Assembly (NCBI RefSeq): GCF_003289925.1
Contig: NZ_QLZQ01000001.1
Span: 310,001-374,000 of the forward strand
Length of the DNA stretch: 64,000 bases
Direction: 5' to 3'
Source of the DNA: Planococcus maitriensis
GTDB taxonomy: Bacteria > Bacillota > Bacilli > Bacillales_A > Planococcaceae
Below the pieces are notes generated by a model. It made no database searches. It worked only from the letters and a program-made list of their open reading frames with translations, and was not told where the DNA came from. Each line of letters begins with the position of its first letter. Positions within the stretch are counted from its first letter, which is position 1. Position numbers and translations under genes: made by a program. This document shows, piece by piece, positions 51,974 through 60,584 of this stretch.

Positions 51974-53164
51974 ATGGACTTTGAACATAGCGAAGAACAA
52001 GCAATGCTGCGCAAAACCGTCCGGAAATTTGTCGATGAAGAAATCATGCCTTCTATAAAAGACTGGGACGCAGAAGGAAGTTTCCCCGCAGCGATTTGGC
52101 AGCGCTTGGCCGACCTCGGCTTGATGGGGGTGTGCATTCCGGAAGCTTACGGTGGCAGCGGAATGGATTATAATTCACTCGCTATCGTCTGCGAAGAGCT
52201 GGAACGCGGCGATACCACATTCCGCACGGCCGTTTCTGTCCACACAGGCCTGAATTCGCTATCGCTTCTGCAATGGGGGACGGAAGAGCAAAAGCAGCGG
52301 TTTTTGGTCCCTCAGGCCAAAGGCGAAAAAATCGGGGCGTTCGGGCTGACGGAACCGGGAGCCGGATCGGACGTGGCGGCGCTTTCGACGGCCGCGAAAC
52401 GCGACGGGGACGACTATGTGCTGAACGGGCAGAAGACATGGATTTCCCTATGTGACCAAGCGGACCATTTCCTGGTCTTCGCTTATACCGATAAAGAAAA
52501 AGCGCATAACGGCATTTCGGCATTTATCGTGGAACGTGACAGAGAAGGTTTTTCATCCAAGGCGATCAAAGGGAAATACGGCATACGGGCCGGCAATACG
52601 GGTGAACTGTTCATGGAAGATGTGCGTATCCCGGCAAGCAACCGGCTCGGCGAAGAAGGCGAAGGGTTCAAGATTGCGATGGCGTCACTCGACAATGGCC
52701 GGTTCACGGTGGCTGCCGGGGCTTGCGGTTTGATGATGGCCTGCCTGGAAGCGAGCCTGGAATATTGCAAGACGCGCAGTACCTTCGGCAAGCCGATCGG
52801 CGAGCATCAGCTCGTGCAGCAAATGCTTGCCAATATGGAAGCGGGTTATCAGATGAGCCGTTTGCTCGTCTATCGTGCCGGTGAATTGAAAAACAGCGGC
52901 AAGCGCAATACGCGCGAAACTTCACTCGCGAAATGGCAGGCCTGCAATTTCGCCAATAAAGCCGCAGACGACGCGGTGCAAATCCACGGCGCTTACGGCT
53001 ATTCCGATGATTATCCGGTCGCCCGCTACTTGCGGAATTCCAAAGCGCCGGTGATTTACGAAGGCACCCGTGAAATCCATACGCTCATGCAGGCGGATTA
53101 TGTGCTCGGCAAGCGGCAGGACAAGGAATTGAACCGTATGCTTCCTGCCTGGCCGTTCGAATGA
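51974..53164 (+). CDS. Acyl-CoA dehydrogenase, possibly glutaryl-CoA type
   Basis: A 396-residue FAD acyl-CoA dehydrogenase. FGLTEPGAGSDVAAL and TWISLCDQAD are FAD/substrate loops; the C-terminal VIYEGTREIHTL has the Glu base at about residue 375. The IHGAYGYSDDYPVARYLRN block and the place of the Glu resemble glutaryl-CoA and short-chain enzymes. Behind lysine 6-dehydrogenase and an ALDH it would fit the later part of lysine breakdown (glutaryl-CoA to crotonyl-CoA), but the intermediate steps are not in the window. AAGGAGG precedes the ATG. Confidence 0.85.
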   Translation: MDFEHSEEQAMLRKTVRKFVDEEIMPSIKDWDAEGSFPAAIWQRLADLGLMGVCIPEAYGGSGMDYNSLAIVCEELERGDTTFRTAVSVHTGLNSLSLLQWGTEEQKQRFLVPQAKGEKIGAFGLTEPGAGSDVAALSTAAKRDGDDYVLNGQKTWISLCDQADHFLVFAYTDKEKAHNGISAFIVERDREGFSSKAIKGKYGIRAGNTGELFMEDVRIPASNRLGEEGEGFKIAMASLDNGRFTVAAGACGLMMACLEASLEYCKTRSTFGKPIGEHQLVQQMLANMEAGYQMSRLLVYRAGELKNSGKRNTRETSLAKWQACNFANKAADDAVQIHGAYGYSDDYPVARYLRNSKAPVIYEGTREIHTLMQADYVLGKRQDKELNRMLPAWPFE

Positions 53165-53199
53165 ATGCTGGCCGCGTGGCGGTCTTTTCAGTGGAAAAT

Positions 53200-53226
53200 A
53201 AAAAAGAACGGGCATTGAACCCGTTC
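53200..53226 (-). terminator. Terminator of the lipid kinase gene
   Basis: Minus strand GAACGGG-loop-CCCGTTC followed by T-run. Confidence 0.8.
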
Positions 53227-53230
53227 ACCC

Positions 53231-53260
53231 AACTGCCGGGCACAAACCGGCAGTTTTTTT
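53231..53260 (+). terminator. Terminator of the lysine operon
   Basis: AACTGCCGG pairs with CCGGCAGTT, then seven T. It overlaps the last codon of the convergent lipid kinase gene. Confidence 0.88.
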
Positions 53261-54170
53261 ACGTGAAGATATCTTCTTCGTCCGGCACAAGCAAATTTAG
53301 TTTTCCCGGCTGGACACGGATCGACGCCGGCGTCTTCATATAGACTTCGCCGTCCGTGTCGATATCCATCGGGGCGTCAGTATGGATGTCGATTTCGCGG
53401 CCCTGCAGATGGATGATGTGCTCGAGGCCTTCTGCAGGAAGATCCGGTTTGGATAATGAAAACCATTCGCGTATGGCGGCGAACGACGAGCTTTGTATGA
53501 TGAAAATATCCAAGAGCCCATCAGCGGGGTCGATGCTCTGCATCGGAAACAAATGCGTGCCAATGGATTTTCCGTTCATGACCAGCACCAAAACAGCTTC
53601 TTCTTCGTACGCTTGGCCATCGATCGACAGCGAGACGTCAAAAGGCTCTGCTTGCCTCATCGTTTGCATCGCACTCATGAAATAGCTGAGCTTGCCATAG
53701 CGTTCCTTCAAATCGGGATCGATATTGAAAGAAGCGTTTGTGATCAAGCCGATGCCCGCGAAGTTCAAGAACGTGCCTTCGTTGATGGTGGCTGTATCGA
53801 CTTGCTGCAATTTGCCTTGGCTCAAGCTTATCGCCGCTTCGTCAAGGTACAAAGGGATGTTCATCGTGCGTGCAAAGTCGTTGCAGGTGCCGCTCGGTAA
53901 AATCCCGAGCGGCGGCGGGTCATCGATCGTGCTGAGTGCACGGGCTGCCAAGTGGACGGTGCCATCGCCCCCTGCAATAAACAAGGCATCGGCGCGCCCG
54001 GCGGCAGCACGACAGACCGATTCCAGTTCTTCAGGGGAATCGGTCTTGATCAATTCCAATGTTTTCGAGGATGCGGCGAGTTGCGGCACAGCCAAGCCCA
54101 TGACCGCCTCTAACGTGGACGCACCTGCCTCGGCATTATACAATAATACGGAATGCGTGAATCCGGCCAT
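53259..54170 (-). CDS. Diacylglycerol kinase-like lipid kinase (YegS/DgkB family)
   Basis: A 303-residue ATP-dependent lipid kinase: the phosphate-binding FIAGGDGTVHLAARAL, then LGILPSGTCNDFARTMNI with the catalytic-metal region, and the C-terminal beta-sandwich with DGLLDIFII. Members phosphorylate diacylglycerol or related lipids and support phospholipid recycling. GGAGG lies eight bases before ATG 54170. Whether it acts on diacylglycerol (DgkB-like) or on another lipid is not decided by sequence. Confidence 0.85.
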   Translation of the reverse strand: MAGFTHSVLLYNAEAGASTLEAVMGLAVPQLAASSKTLELIKTDSPEELESVCRAAAGRADALFIAGGDGTVHLAARALSTIDDPPPLGILPSGTCNDFARTMNIPLYLDEAAISLSQGKLQQVDTATINEGTFLNFAGIGLITNASFNIDPDLKERYGKLSYFMSAMQTMRQAEPFDVSLSIDGQAYEEEAVLVLVMNGKSIGTHLFPMQSIDPADGLLDIFIIQSSSFAAIREWFSLSKPDLPAEGLEHIIHLQGREIDIHTDAPMDIDTDGEVYMKTPASIRVQPGKLNLLVPDEEDIFT

Positions 54171-54264
54171 GCGTATGTCCTCCATTCTTCATCATTACTT
54201 CACCATTCCACCAACGAAGGGACAGTAAACGCATCGGCGGAATTCCGTGAAAAGGAGTGCTCAC

Positions 54265-55443
54265 ATGACGAGAAAATTATATTACGAAGATCCTTTCTTG
54301 AAGCAAGGGAACGTTCAAGTCACCAAATCGGCAGCAGATGAACGCGGGCAATACGTGATTCTCGACCGGACATATTTTTATCCGGAAGGGGGAGGGCAGC
54401 CTGCAGATCATGGAGTGATCGGCACAGCCTCGGTGCTTGATGTGCAAAATCATGGCGGAGAACTCCGCCATTACCTGGACCGGCAGCTGGAGCCGGGGGA
54501 ATACATGGCGTCGCTGGATTGGAATAGGCGGTGGGACCATATGCAGCAGCATGCGGGCCAGCATCTTCTGAGTGCTTTATTGGAAGATCGGCACGGCTAC
54601 CGGACCACCAGTTTCCATCTCGGGCAAGAGCGGGTGTCGATCGATTTGCATAAAGCGTCAATCGACCTGGAAACCTTGCGGCAAGTGGAACTTGAAGCCA
54701 ACCGGATCATTAGCCGCCATTTGCCGATCCGGACACGTTTCGTAAATGAAGATCAGCTCGTGCAATTGAACCTTCGCAAGCCGCCAGCAGTCAGCGGCGA
54801 CATCCGCCTGGTGGAAATGGACGGCATCGATTTGAATGCGTGCGGCGGCACGCATCCTGATAATACCGCGGGAATCGGCCTATTGAAAATTCTTGGGACG
54901 GAAAAAGCGAAAGGCGGCACGCGGCTTTATTTTCTATGCGGCGAACGCGCGCTTGAACATTTCGGCAAGTTGAGCGACACGGGCGATGTGTTGATTGGCA
55001 AGCTGAATGCCCCGCTCGCTGAACTGGTGCAAGCGGCAGATGTCTTGCTGACAGAAAAAGTCGCAGCGGATAAGGAAATTTTGGAATTGAAAAAACAGCT
55101 GTTGCTGGCAGAAGCAAAAGCGTTAACACCGGAAAACGGCGTCATGATCCGGAATTTCGGCGACCGTCCAATCAAGGAGCTGCAGCAATTGGCACGCCTG
55201 GCCACCGAAGAACATCCGGCCGCCTGTGTCTTGTTTGCAGCGCAAGCGGAAAGCCGTATTCGATTGGTATGTGCGCGCGGCGATGAATCTTCTGCCGACA
55301 TGCGGGAGACCTTGAAGCGCTTGCTGGCTGAAACAGACGGCAAGGGAGGCGGGACTCCTGCACTTGCGCAAGGGGGCGGCCATACAGAAGCGCCGTTCGA
55401 ACGCTTCCAGGAAATTTTCAACGACATTCATGCGGCTGGCTGA
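54265..55443 (+). CDS. Alanyl-tRNA editing protein AlaX, long form
   Basis: A 392-residue free-standing relative of the AlaRS editing and DHHA1 domains that removes mischarged serine or glycine from tRNA-Ala. Zinc/active-site motifs HAGQHLLSALL (HxxxH, about 100) and CGGTH (about 195) are intact; a coiled-coil linker (about 255-290) leads to a DHHA1 domain with GGGTPALAQGGGH. AAAGGAG precedes ATG 54265; a GTG-start extension from 54247 hides the site. Confidence 0.9.
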   Translation: MTRKLYYEDPFLKQGNVQVTKSAADERGQYVILDRTYFYPEGGGQPADHGVIGTASVLDVQNHGGELRHYLDRQLEPGEYMASLDWNRRWDHMQQHAGQHLLSALLEDRHGYRTTSFHLGQERVSIDLHKASIDLETLRQVELEANRIISRHLPIRTRFVNEDQLVQLNLRKPPAVSGDIRLVEMDGIDLNACGGTHPDNTAGIGLLKILGTEKAKGGTRLYFLCGERALEHFGKLSDTGDVLIGKLNAPLAELVQAADVLLTEKVAADKEILELKKQLLLAEAKALTPENGVMIRNFGDRPIKELQQLARLATEEHPAACVLFAAQAESRIRLVCARGDESSADMRETLKRLLAETDGKGGGTPALAQGGGHTEAPFERFQEIFNDIHAAG

Positions 55444-55451
55444 ATGCAATT

Positions 55452-55480
55452 TGTAACTTTTTCAAGGCGTTAAGGGTCTA
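55452..55480 (+). promoter_or_regulatory. ECF-sigma-type promoter of the beta-propeller gene
   Basis: TGTAAC (55452-55457), 17 bases, GGTCTA (55475-55480). This resembles Bacillus ECF promoters (TGTAAC/TGAAAC with CGTCTA); the first -10 base differs. Confidence 0.5.
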
Positions 55481-55505
55481 ATGGATAAATGGCACGGGAA
55501 AGGTC

Positions 55506-57653
55506 GTGATTTTCGTGAAATGGAGCAGAGCTTGGTGGATCGCAGCGATTCTTTTGGTGTTTTCCGGAGCGGCATTTGTCTTTCTGACGGAAAATGTGGC
55601 AATCAGCGGCTCGTCCACAGCCCTATCAGAATCGGGATGGCGTGCAAATTTCTCAGCGCCGCTCGACATGGATGCAATCGAGAAAGGAGCCGTCTATCTC
55701 ACGGACGCGGATGGCCGAAAGATTGAGTTAGAAATGCGGTTGGCGAATGGCGGCCGGACGCTTGAAGTTCCGGACATCGCTAGTGGAGATTACACGCTTC
55801 ACGTCGCCAAATCCGCCTTATCGAGCAGCTTCTTGAAAACCCTGTCGACCAACCAGCTCGAGTTCACGATACAAGACGAAGTCCAGAACCTGGCCGGGGA
55901 AGAAGAGCTGCGCACGTATTTCAGCCGATTGCTGAAGCTGCAAAAAGATAATCCGTTCTACCGGGGCTTCGGTGAAGGGGTGGATGAAGCGGAAGACAGC
56001 GCTTCTGGCGAATCGGGCGGAATGGGGGGCGGGGACCATTCGACGACCAATAACCAAGTCGAAGGCATTGATGAAGGGGACCTTATACAAACCGACGGCG
56101 ACTATCTTTATTCTGTCAGCGAGTCGCGCGTTATGGTCTCGGATATCAGGGACCCCGAAAATATGGCCCTTGCAGCAGCCCTGGAGTTTGACGGGGAAAC
56201 GTATCCGCAGGAATTATTCCTATCCGGCGATACGCTTGCTGTCATTTCAAGCCGCTTTTCGCTCATGGAAACCGAAGGAGAAGCGGAAATGGAAAGCTTC
56301 ATGCCCTATTCAGGCATGACCGTCGTCTCGCTTTATAATATAGCTTCGCCCGGGAATCCGGAGCTGATTCGTGAATTCGGCAACGAAGGCGCATTCAATA
56401 ATGCTAGGCTATCCGGCGGCATCTTGCATTATGTCAGCAATGTGTTTCCGAATTACTGGGTACTGGAGGAGCGGCCGGATACTGAATTGCGCCCCCGGCT
56501 ATTCGATTCCAGGGAGGGCGGGGAGCTTGAACCGCTGCCCTATGAAGACTTGACCATCCTGCCAGGAACGATGGAAGGGAGCTATAGCGTCATCACCTCC
56601 ATCAGCTTAGAAGCCCCAGAGTCCAATGAAATTTCCACAAAAGGCTTTTTGGGAGGCAATGAACAGATGTATATGAACGAACAGCATCTCTATTTGACGG
56701 CTTCTGCGTTTGAGACGGCTGAAGGGGAGTTCGAAGATACGGCGCTTTGGGTGCCGCAACAAGCGGATACGGAAATCTTCAAATTCAGCTTGGATGGCAT
56801 CTCAGTAGAATTTATCGCTTCGGCCCGCGTGCAAGGATTCCTGTTGAACCAGTTTTCGATGGATGAATTCGAAGGACATTTCCGTCTGGCGACAACAGAA
56901 GGCGTTGCCTGGGCACCGGCTTCCGAACCGAAAAACCATCTGTTCATTTTGAACGAACAATTGGAACAAGTCGGTTCAGTGGAAAACTTGGCACCGAGCG
57001 AACGCATCTACTCGGTCCGCTTTATCGGCAGCAAATCCTATATGGTGACGTTCCGGGAAACCGACCCGCTGTTTGCCATCGATGTCTCAGACCCTGCAGC
57101 GCCGAAAGTATTGGGCGAATTAAAGATTCCTGGATTCTCCAATTATTTGCATCCCTTAGATGAGAATCATTTGATCGGTTTCGGCTATGACACAAAAATT
57201 GAACCGGTTAAAGGGGGCGGCGAGCCGCGCATCGTGACCGGCGGAATGAAAATCTCGCTGTTTGATGTCAGTGACATGAGTGACCCGAAGGAAACCGATA
57301 CGGAAATCATCGGCGGCCCCGGCACCTATTCTGTTTTGCAGTACGACCACAAAGCCTTGTTCCGCCATGATGCACAAAGCTTATTCGGTTTTCCGGTCTC
57401 GATCTACACGGGAGACGGCACGGAGTACATTGAATTTCAGGCGGAAGGGGCTTTGATTTATTCGATCACGCCGGAAGGCATCGAGCTGGCGAGTGACTTG
57501 ACCAAATCGCCAGGCCAGCCGTACGAAGACTGGAATACCTCGGTCCAGCGCCTGGCTTATGCGAAAGACGCATTGTATACAGTGGCGAATGCTGAAGTCA
57601 TAAGCTATAGTTTATCGGACTTCGAACAGCTCGGCACCTTGGCCCTGCAATAA
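55506..57653 (+). CDS. Secreted/anchored beta-propeller protein (PF09826 type)
   Basis: A 715-residue extracytoplasmic protein with an N-terminal membrane anchor (WWIAAILLVFSGAAFVFL). Residues 35-125 form an Ig-like domain with SWRANFSAPLDMDAIEKGAVYLTD-like text (SbsA type); from about 190 the TTNNQVEGIDEGDLIQTDGDYLY stretch starts the beta-propeller domain, whose repeats contain MVSDIRDPENM, FAIDVSDPAAPKVLGELKIPGFSNYLHPL and SLFDVSDMSDPKE. Function unknown. Start GTG 55506 (GTG 55515 is an option); AAAGG upstream. The ECF-type promoter suggests an envelope-stress or surface role. Confidence 0.83.
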   Translation: MIFVKWSRAWWIAAILLVFSGAAFVFLTENVAISGSSTALSESGWRANFSAPLDMDAIEKGAVYLTDADGRKIELEMRLANGGRTLEVPDIASGDYTLHVAKSALSSSFLKTLSTNQLEFTIQDEVQNLAGEEELRTYFSRLLKLQKDNPFYRGFGEGVDEAEDSASGESGGMGGGDHSTTNNQVEGIDEGDLIQTDGDYLYSVSESRVMVSDIRDPENMALAAALEFDGETYPQELFLSGDTLAVISSRFSLMETEGEAEMESFMPYSGMTVVSLYNIASPGNPELIREFGNEGAFNNARLSGGILHYVSNVFPNYWVLEERPDTELRPRLFDSREGGELEPLPYEDLTILPGTMEGSYSVITSISLEAPESNEISTKGFLGGNEQMYMNEQHLYLTASAFETAEGEFEDTALWVPQQADTEIFKFSLDGISVEFIASARVQGFLLNQFSMDEFEGHFRLATTEGVAWAPASEPKNHLFILNEQLEQVGSVENLAPSERIYSVRFIGSKSYMVTFRETDPLFAIDVSDPAAPKVLGELKIPGFSNYLHPLDENHLIGFGYDTKIEPVKGGGEPRIVTGGMKISLFDVSDMSDPKETDTEIIGGPGTYSVLQYDHKALFRHDAQSLFGFPVSIYTGDGTEYIEFQAEGALIYSITPEGIELASDLTKSPGQPYEDWNTSVQRLAYAKDALYTVANAEVISYSLSDFEQLGTLALQ

Positions 57654-57659
57654 AAGTGT

Positions 57660-57708
57660 GAAACAGCAAACAGCGGATCTCCAGGAGAGGCCCGCTGTTT
57701 GCTGTTTC
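57660..57708 (+). terminator. Long hairpin behind the beta-propeller gene
   Basis: A perfect 17-bp stem (GAAACAGCAAACAGCGG and its complement, 15-base loop) directly behind the stop, but with no clear T-run. It may stop transcription weakly or protect the 3' end. Confidence 0.6.
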
Positions 57709-57732
57709 CATACGGGGCGAAAAAAATTGAAC

Positions 57733-57757
57733 GTTTGTATTGATAGAAAGAGGGAAT
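57733..57757 (+). promoter_or_regulatory. Sigma-B-type promoter of the alcohol dehydrogenase
   Basis: GTTTGT (57733-57738), 13 bases, GGGAAT (57752-57757). The -10 is a full match to GGGWAW, the -35 four of six. Confidence 0.6.
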
Positions 57758-57797
57758 AAGAGAAATATTCTGATATCAAAACACGGGAGGGAAAAAC

Positions 57798-58937
57798 ATG
57801 AAGGCAGTAACGTTTCAAGGGACAAAAGATATGCAAGTCAAAGAGGTAAAAGATCCGGAACTCCAAAAACGTGATGACATCATCGTGAAAATAACTTCCA
57901 CTGCTATTTGCGGGACAGACCTGCACATTTATCAAGGGGCATTGCCCACTACCAAGGATACGGTCATCGGCCATGAACCGATGGGCATCGTAGAAGAAGC
58001 CGGCCCGGACGTCACCAAAGTGAAAAAAGGCGACCGCATTGTGCTGCCGTTCAATGTGAGCTGTGGCCATTGCTTCTATTGCTCGAATGAAATGGAAAGC
58101 CAATGCGACAACTCGAACGGAAATCCCCATTTCGATACAGGCGCTTATTTCGGTTTGACAGAGCGCTATGGTGATTATTCAGGAGGGCAGGCTGAATATT
58201 TGCGCGTGCCATATGCGAATTACATGCCCCTGGTCATTCCGGAGTCTTCGGAACTCGAAGATGAGCAGGTCCTTTTCCTGTCGGATGTATTGCCGACCGC
58301 TTGGTGGAGCGTCGAGAACGCAGGAGTCAAAGAAGGCGACACGGTCGTTGTTCTCGGTTGCGGGCCGATCGGGCTCATGACCCAGAAGTTTGCCTGGATG
58401 AAAGGTGCCGCACGGGTCATTGCAGTGGATGAGTTGCCGTACCGCATGGAAAAAGCGAAGAAAATGAATAATGTCGAGATCGTCGACTTCAGCCAGCATG
58501 ACAATACGGGGGCGCTGATCCATGAAATCACAAAAGGCGGCGCGCGTGTCGTCATCGATTGTGTAGGGATGGATGGCAAGAAATCGACTGCCGAAGCCGT
58601 TCAGCAAAAGCTGATGTTACAAGGCGGGACGCTGAGCGCAATCGATATCGCGAAGGATGCCGTCAGCAAATTCGGGACCATCCAATTGACGGGTGTCTAC
58701 GGATTGACCTATAACCAATTCCCGCTCGGCAATCTGTTCGAGCGCAACGTAACGATGAAGATGGGGCAAGCGCCGGTCATCCATCTGATGCCGATGCTGC
58801 TCGATAAGATCGAAAAAGGCGAGTTCGACCCGCGCGAGATCATCTCCCACGTCGTGCCGCTTGAACAAGCGAGTGAAGCTTACCGGATTTTCAATGACCA
58901 CGAAGACGAATGCACCAAAGTCATTTTAAAACCTTAA
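57798..58937 (+). CDS. Zinc-dependent alcohol dehydrogenase (AdhB/formaldehyde-dehydrogenase-like)
   Basis: A 379-residue medium-chain dehydrogenase. Catalytic zinc ligands lie in AICGTDLH and GHEPMG, the structural zinc site in VSCGHCFYCSNEMESQC, and NAD binding in VVVLGCGPIGLMTQKFA. The length and FNVSCGHC/GGQAEYLRVPYANY text place it with glutathione-independent formaldehyde dehydrogenase-like proteins (B. subtilis AdhB). Substrate not fixed. GGGAGGG precedes the ATG. A sigma-B-like promoter suggests stress induction. Confidence 0.88.
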   Translation: MKAVTFQGTKDMQVKEVKDPELQKRDDIIVKITSTAICGTDLHIYQGALPTTKDTVIGHEPMGIVEEAGPDVTKVKKGDRIVLPFNVSCGHCFYCSNEMESQCDNSNGNPHFDTGAYFGLTERYGDYSGGQAEYLRVPYANYMPLVIPESSELEDEQVLFLSDVLPTAWWSVENAGVKEGDTVVVLGCGPIGLMTQKFAWMKGAARVIAVDELPYRMEKAKKMNNVEIVDFSQHDNTGALIHEITKGGARVVIDCVGMDGKKSTAEAVQQKLMLQGGTLSAIDIAKDAVSKFGTIQLTGVYGLTYNQFPLGNLFERNVTMKMGQAPVIHLMPMLLDKIEKGEFDPREIISHVVPLEQASEAYRIFNDHEDECTKVILKP

Positions 58938-58949
58938 AAAATGCCGATG

Positions 58950-58980
58950 AAACGCTCCGGTTGCCGGAGCGTTTTAATTT
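58950..58980 (+). terminator. Terminator of the alcohol dehydrogenase gene
   Basis: AAACGCTCCGG pairs with CCGGAGCGTTT around TTG, with a broken T-run. Confidence 0.85.
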
Positions 58981-59028
58981 TGCCTTGCCTGCGGTATGAT
59001 GGTACAGAAGAAAAAGGGGGGAGACCAG

Positions 59029-59784
59029 ATGGCCGAAATATCGGAAGTCAGAAGAGAACTTGCGCTGGATTGTTTCCTATTGGCCGGAAAAGTCATGATG
59101 GAGAGCGGAGCGGAGACTTACCGGGTGGAAGATACGATGATCCGGATGGCGGTCTCGCAAAATATGATGGATTCCCATTGCTTTGTGACTCCAGCGGGCA
59201 TCATGTTTTCCCCGAGCAATGATTTGCCGACGCGCTTTGTCCGCATCCACGGGCGCCGCACAGACCTCGAACGGGTAGCGCGTGTCAATGCCGTCTCGAG
59301 GCGTCTCGTTGCAGGGCAACTGACATTGCAGCAGGCGTATGATGAAATGACGGAAATCGAAAAAAACCATTATTTGTTTCCTTTATGGCTGCAGGTCCTT
59401 GCAGCTGCAGTGGCCAGTGCTTGCTTCCTGATCTTGATGGGCGGCGGCTGGGCGGACATTCCGTTCGCTTTCCTGATCGGGGGCATCGGGTTTTATATTG
59501 TGGAAATGGTGCTCGTGAAAACGAGGGTCAAATTTTTCGCGGAATTTATCGGAGCGGTCGCCATCGGTACTTTGGCGGTACTCGTTGTATACAGCGGTTT
59601 CGGAAACGATCCCGATACGATCATCATCGGTTCGGTCATGCCGCTGGTGCCCGGCTTGCTGATCACTAACGCGGTCCGCGACATGATGGCGGGCCATTTT
59701 GTATCGGGGCTGTCGATGGGCGCGGAGGCATTTCTGACGGCGTTCGCCATCGGGGCCGGCATTGCCATCGTATTGTCATTTTAA
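59029..59784 (+). CDS. ThrE-type threonine/serine exporter, N-terminal half (DUF1212)
   Basis: A 251-residue protein with a soluble N-terminal segment and five membrane helices, matching the N-terminal (DUF1212) half of ThrE exporters, split in two genes as in YjjP/YjjB. LDCFLLAGKVMMESGAETYRVEDTMIRM is the conserved amphipathic start and MPLVPGLLITNAVRDMMAGHFVSGLSMGAEAFLTA the conserved end. GGGGGGAG precedes ATG 59029. The second half follows after 12 bases. Confidence 0.88.
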   Translation: MAEISEVRRELALDCFLLAGKVMMESGAETYRVEDTMIRMAVSQNMMDSHCFVTPAGIMFSPSNDLPTRFVRIHGRRTDLERVARVNAVSRRLVAGQLTLQQAYDEMTEIEKNHYLFPLWLQVLAAAVASACFLILMGGGWADIPFAFLIGGIGFYIVEMVLVKTRVKFFAEFIGAVAIGTLAVLVVYSGFGNDPDTIIIGSVMPLVPGLLITNAVRDMMAGHFVSGLSMGAEAFLTAFAIGAGIAIVLSF

Positions 59785-59796
59785 GGAGGAGATCGA

Positions 59797-60264
59797 ATGA
59801 ACTGGCCTTTGGAGGCGTTTCTAAGTTTTTTGGCAGCCGGCGCATTCGGCATCATTTTCAATATCCCCAGAAAAACGCTGGTTAGTTGCGGCCTTGTCGG
59901 GATGAGTGGTTGGCTTTTCTACCGGAGCTATTACCTTATGTTCGATGACCCGATCCAAGCGACATTCATCGGTGCCTTCATTGTCGCGATCGTCGCGCAC
60001 ATCTTGGCGAAGATCTTTAAGATGCCGATGATCATTTTCAGTGTCGCCGGCATCATCCCGCTCGTCCCGGGAAGCCGGGCATACAATGCGATGCGCAATA
60101 TCGTGGAAAACGATTATGCCGAAGCGGTCGATTTTGCCGTGCAGGCATTGATGATTTCAGGCGCCATCGCCATGGGGCTTGTATTTGCCGAAGTGCTCAT
60201 GCAACTGTATTTCAAGTATCAAGCGCGGCGCACCCAGAAAAAAATGGGCTTTACCCAGGAATAA
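59797..60264 (+). CDS. ThrE-type exporter, C-terminal half (DUF3815)
   Basis: A 155-residue partner of the previous gene, with five membrane segments. FNIPRKTLVSCGLVGMSGWLFY and GIIPLVPGSRAYNAMRNIVENDYAEA are the DUF3815 signatures (YjjB-like). The two halves are expected to form one exporter for small amino acids or dicarboxylates. AAGGAGG precedes the ATG. Confidence 0.88.
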   Translation: MNWPLEAFLSFLAAGAFGIIFNIPRKTLVSCGLVGMSGWLFYRSYYLMFDDPIQATFIGAFIVAIVAHILAKIFKMPMIIFSVAGIIPLVPGSRAYNAMRNIVENDYAEAVDFAVQALMISGAIAMGLVFAEVLMQLYFKYQARRTQKKMGFTQE

Positions 60265-60274
60265 TCCATAATCA

Positions 60275-60309
60275 ACAGGCTGTCTCCTTTGCGGGCGGCC
60301 TGTTTTTTT
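60275..60309 (+). terminator. Terminator of the exporter pair
   Basis: ACAGGC (60275-60280) pairs with GCCTGT (60298-60303), then a seven-base T-run. Confidence 0.75.
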
Positions 60310-60537
60310 GTAGATAATAGTCTATACAGGATCTAACAATAGCGCCTCAATCCGATACTAACCCCGGAAAGTGATTCCCCCACTGGCCGGCAACTTGTAA
60401 AAAAAGCGGATTCCCGTAAACGCTACGCAACCAGTGAAATGTATTAGCTGCCAATCCAAAGCCCGGCAGCGGATGCCTGAGTGATGCTATCTCCGCTAAT
60501 TTAAAATCTTTATGCCAAGTTTCCAATCCCGGCACAA
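60310..60537. other. Gap between convergent units, no gene recognised
   Basis: A minus-strand frame (60347-60616) crosses this gap but overlaps the terminator and the end of the phosphodiesterase gene and has no ribosome site. It could be a decayed gene; nothing else was seen. Confidence 0.4.
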
Positions 60538-60574
60538 TAAAAAACCCCACACCACGGAATTTCCGCAGTCTGGG
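60538..60574 (-). terminator. Terminator of the EAL phosphodiesterase gene
   Basis: On the minus strand CCCCAGACTGCGG pairs imperfectly with CCGTGGTGTGGGG, followed by six T. Confidence 0.78.
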
Positions 60575-60584
60575 GTGGGAATGG

